Translations under genes and position numbers: made by a program
The notes under the pieces: generated by a model
The model's input: only the letters and a program-made list of their open reading frames with translations
Databases searched by the model: none
What the model was told of the DNA's origin: nothing
Part shown: positions 12,261 to 14,502 of the stretch, in pieces
Layout: every line of letters begins with the position of its first letter
Numbering within the stretch: position 1 is the stretch's first letter
Assembly: GCA_900770865.1 (NCBI GenBank)
Contig: CAAGLU010000138.1
Span: 1-14,502 of the forward strand
Source of the DNA: an uncultured Atopobiaceae bacterium
GTDB taxonomy: Bacteria > Actinomycetota > Coriobacteriia > Coriobacteriales > Atopobiaceae
Direction of reading: 5' to 3'
DNA length: 14,502 nucleotides

Positions 12261-14073
12261 GGCGAACCATCTCCTCGGTGAGGTCGACTATGCCAGAGAC
12301 CTGGCTGATTCCGGCAAACTCGGGCGAGAGATCGCGTGCGAGAACCTCGGACAGCTCGATGACCTGCGGCGCCCTCACACTTGCCTCCTGCATGAGCTTG
12401 GCGTTGGAGAACATCTCGAGCGTGCCACCGCGGTCGAGGATGCGCCCGTTTGCCATGACCACGATCCTCTCGGCAAAGTCCGAGACAACCTCCATGTCGT
12501 GGCAGACCATGATCACAGCACAGCCGCGCTCGGCCATCTTGCTCACCGTGTCCATCACGGTCATGCACTCGCGGTAGTCGAGGCCGCTCGTGGGCTCGTC
12601 GAGAAGCACCACCTCCGGCTCCATCACCACCACGGACGCCAGTGCCACCATCTGCCGCTGGCCGCGCGAGAGCGAGAAGGGTGCTTCGTCCGCGGGCAGC
12701 CCAAAGTGCTCGATAACCGCGCTGGCACGCTCGCGCGCGTCCTTCTCGTCCACGCCTTGGAGCGTGAGGCCAAACGCGACCTCCTCGAGCACGGTGTCCT
12801 TGCACAGCTGGTAGTCAGGGTTCTGGAAGAGGGTCGCGCAGTGCGCGGCAATAGCGCTGGTGGGAACCTCATGCGTGTCGAGACCGGCCATCCGCACGGT
12901 GCCCGACGCCGGTCGCAGCAGGCCGTTGAGCAGCTTGGTGAGTGTGGTCTTGCCGGCGCCGTTCTGGCCCACAATGCCCACGACCTCGCCGGGATACACC
13001 CGCATGTCCAGGTGGTCCACGGAGGCCGTTCCGCCCGGATAGGCAAAGCTCACGTCTTCAAGGCTCACCACGGGCTGGGTGCCCTCGGCGTGCGGGCGCG
13101 GCGCGGCCACGTGCTTGGAGCCAGCGCGGAAGCCCGCCTCGTGTGCCCCCTCCTCGGCGCCTGCCACGTGGCAGCTCGTCTTGGACGCGGGCTGCACCAG
13201 GCCTGTTATGACCTCCGCCGCCTCGGGCACGGTGAGGCACGGTGCGCCGGAAACCAGGCCGTCCTTGGCAAGCGAGTTGTAAACGCGGGCCACGCGCGGG
13301 CTGTCGACGCCAATGCGCCGCAGCTCATCGCCGTGCGAGAAGACCTCGCGCGGCGTACCGTCCAGCACCAATGACCCCTTGCTCATCACCAGGATGCGGT
13401 CGCAGTACTCCGAGAGCAGCGCCACCTTCTGCTCGATGACCACCACGGTGACGCCCTCCTCGCGCACCTTGCGCAGCGTGTCAAAGACGAGGGTCGACGA
13501 TGCGGGGTCAAGCGCGGCCGTGGGCTCGTCGAGCACCAGGACGCGCGGGCGCATGGCGAGAATGGCGGCGATGGCCACCTTCTGCTTCTGGCCGCCCGAG
13601 AGCGTGGCTATCTCGCGTTCGCGCAGGTTGGAGATGCCCACGGTCTCGAGCGTCTGGGCAATGCGCTCCTCGATCTGGTCGTGGGGGACGCCGAAGTTCT
13701 CAAGGCCAAAGAGCATCTCGTCCTCGACCACCGAGGCCACCATCTGGGTGTCGATGTCCTGCAGGACGCTGCCCACTACCTGCGAGATGTCGGTGAGCGT
13801 TACGTCGCAGGTGTCGTGGCCGTCCACCAGCGTGGCGCCGTAGAGGGCACCGTGGTAGTGGTGGGGGATGGCGCCCGACATCACGGAGGCAAGGGTGGAC
13901 TTGCCGGCGCCCGAGGGTCCAATCACGCCCACGAACTCGCCCGCGCCAATGCTCAGCGACACGTCGCGCAGCGCGGCGTCCTCGCTGTTCTCGGCGCCTC
14001 CCTCGGCCGGTGCGTCGTAGGAGAACGTGACGTGGCTCATCTCGATGATGGGCTTTTCTTCCCGTGCGGTCAT
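12253..14073 (-). CDS. ECF transporter fused double ATPase (EcfA1-EcfA2 in one chain)
   Basis: A 606-residue protein with two ABC ATPase domains in tandem, as in YkoD-type ECF modules. Domain 1 (about 10-250): Walker A GPSGAGKST (52-60), Q-loop Gln105, signature LSGGQ (158-162), Walker B VLVLDEP, and IEQK (213-216) where most ABC ATPases have the switch His. Domain 2 (about 335-590): Walker A GQNGAGKTT (369-377), Q-loop Gln417, signature LSRGQ (468-472), Walker B VVLLDEP and switch His525 in MVCHDME. A linker of about 80 residues joins them. The start at 14073 has AAAGG five bases upstream; the frame stays open to 14166 but that part crosses a repeat. The gene overlaps ecfT by 8 bp. The vitamin or metal carried depends on the S component, which is mostly outside the window. 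Confidence 0.95.
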   Translation of the reverse strand: MTAREEKPIIEMSHVTFSYDAPAEGGAENSEDAALRDVSLSIGAGEFVGVIGPSGAGKSTLASVMSGAIPHHYHGALYGATLVDGHDTCDVTLTDISQVVGSVLQDIDTQMVASVVEDEMLFGLENFGVPHDQIEERIAQTLETVGISNLREREIATLSGGQKQKVAIAAILAMRPRVLVLDEPTAALDPASSTLVFDTLRKVREEGVTVVVIEQKVALLSEYCDRILVMSKGSLVLDGTPREVFSHGDELRRIGVDSPRVARVYNSLAKDGLVSGAPCLTVPEAAEVITGLVQPASKTSCHVAGAEEGAHEAGFRAGSKHVAAPRPHAEGTQPVVSLEDVSFAYPGGTASVDHLDMRVYPGEVVGIVGQNGAGKTTLTKLLNGLLRPASGTVRMAGLDTHEVPTSAIAAHCATLFQNPDYQLCKDTVLEEVAFGLTLQGVDEKDARERASAVIEHFGLPADEAPFSLSRGQRQMVALASVVVMEPEVVLLDEPTSGLDYRECMTVMDTVSKMAERGCAVIMVCHDMEVVSDFAERIVVMANGRILDRGGTLEMFSNAKLMQEASVRAPQVIELSEVLARDLSPEFAGISQVSGIVDLTEEMVRRG

Positions 14074-14084
14074 AAGAGCCTTTC

Positions 14085-14189
14085 GTGAGACAGAGGGACA
14101 GCCCCTTTGTCTCATTTCAATGCTGGAGTGGGAGCAAGGAGTATCCCTGCCACATACGTGAGACAAAGGGACTGTCCCCTTGTCTCACG
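14085..14189. repeat. REPIN-like pair of palindromes with TGAGACA ends
   Basis: The copy at 14086-14114 starts TGAGACAGAGGGACA and ends CCCCTTTGTCTCA. The copy at 14157-14189 has outer arms CGTGAGACAA and TTGTCTCACG around AGGGACTGTCCCC, a nearly perfect palindrome. The first copy matches the reverse complement of the second (3 differences) slightly better than it matches it directly (4 differences). Two REP-like units in inverted orientation are what defines a REPIN. The core GGGACTGTCCC type is, as I recall, spread in many Firmicutes and Actinobacteria near RAYT transposases; none is present here. The first copy ends right next to the ecfA ribosome binding site. Confidence 0.75.
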
Positions 14190-14212
14190 TGCGGTTCACT
14201 ATCGTAGACGAA

Positions 14213-14502
14213 CTACTTCTTGAGGACCTTCTTGAGGGGGAAGTAGAGGGCCTGGACCACGACTGCGTTGAAGACTGCGGTGCCCAGGACGAGGGGGATC
14301 TTCACGACCACGGTGCCAAGGGCCGCGCCCATGATGAGCGTGCCGGCCACGGCGAAGAGCGCGCCGGAGACGAGCGTGGTCGCAAAGGTTGCAACGAGCG
14401 GGGTGACGTCACGTCCGCCAACCTTGAGGGGACGGCGGATAAGGGCGGCCATCACCAGCGCGGCGACGAGCTCGGTTGCAAAGTTGAGGCCGGGGATGGA
14501 AG
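14213..14502 (-). CDS. Probable ECF transporter S component, C-terminal fragment (off right edge)
   Basis: The reading frame is open from the right edge to the stop at 14213, giving the last 96 residues of a membrane protein. It shows hydrophobic helices around LVAALVMAALI, LVATFATTLVSGALFAVAGT and TAVFNAVVVQALYF, ending in a basic tail PLKKVLKK. It lies directly upstream of the fused ATPase and T-component genes on the same strand, where the substrate-binding S protein of an ECF module is expected. The sequence seen carries no ligand signature I can name, so the vitamin is unknown. A 139-bp gap with the REPIN-like pair separates it from the ATPase gene. Confidence 0.65.
   Translation of the reverse strand, partial: SIPGLNFATELVAALVMAALIRRPLKVGGRDVTPLVATFATTLVSGALFAVAGTLIMGAALGTVVVKIPLVLGTAVFNAVVVQALYFPLKKVLKK

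Noticed and set aside
12499..13374. 291-codon plus-strand frame opposite the ECF ATPase
   Set aside because: It is a His/Arg/Ala-rich complement of a gene with two complete sets of ABC motifs.
1..14502. Frequent CTTCTCG/CGAGAAG words as a possible chi-like or uptake motif
   Set aside because: Most lie inside genes in frame as Glu-Lys or Phe/Leu-Ser codons, so codon preference explains them.
1..14502. tRNA, rRNA, CRISPR arrays and riboswitches
   Set aside because: I looked for cloverleaf, spaced direct-repeat and known aptamer patterns by eye and found none; the ECF operon leader where a riboswitch could be lies outside the window.

Overview
The window is GC-rich, with strong GC preference at third codon positions. 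It looks like a Coriobacteriia-type actinobacterium (Olsenella, Collinsella or Atopobium relatives). That placement is an inference from base composition, a large ATPase-LuxR regulator, a fermentative L-2-hydroxyacid dehydrogenase and an ECF vitamin-type transporter; no rRNA or other marker gene is present. No prophage, transposase, CRISPR array, tRNA or rRNA was found.

Positions 1-4440 hold a sensor and exporter block. The 5' end of an ABC ATPase gene runs off the left edge on the minus strand. A NarL-type sensor kinase and its response regulator (overlapping ATGA) diverge from it on the plus strand. Convergent to them is a DrrAB-like ABC-2 exporter: a permease and an ATPase whose reading frame is broken by one missing base near 3440/3441. 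The kinase gene appears to have a leaderless promoter. The layout suggests, but does not prove, that this two-component system responds to a toxic or envelope-active compound and controls one or both transporters.

Positions 4440-6340 hold a nitrilase-family hydrolase and, divergent from it, a LigB/DODA-type extradiol dioxygenase. Positions 6456-8822 encode a 788-residue one-component regulator with an N-terminal P-loop domain and a C-terminal LuxR helix-turn-helix. About 650 bp without a supported gene follow, with promoters and several inverted repeats. Next come a 64-residue charged small protein, pyrrolidone-carboxylate peptidase and an L-lactate/L-2-hydroxyacid dehydrogenase, all on the plus strand and closed by a strong bidirectional terminator.

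Positions 11514-14502 hold an ECF transporter on the minus strand in the order S component (partial, off the right edge), fused double ATPase, T component. The two ATPase domains have unequal catalytic motifs, suggesting one degenerate ATP site.

The intergenic DNA is rich in repeats: two copies of a palindrome family with the core TTGAGTTACC, an 88-bp element with long imperfect inverted ends, two tandem duplications, a pair of hairpins between convergent genes, and a REPIN-like pair with TGAGACA ends in front of the ECF ATPase gene. I saw no clearly new multi-gene system; the repeat families and the frameshifted exporter are the items most worth checking.
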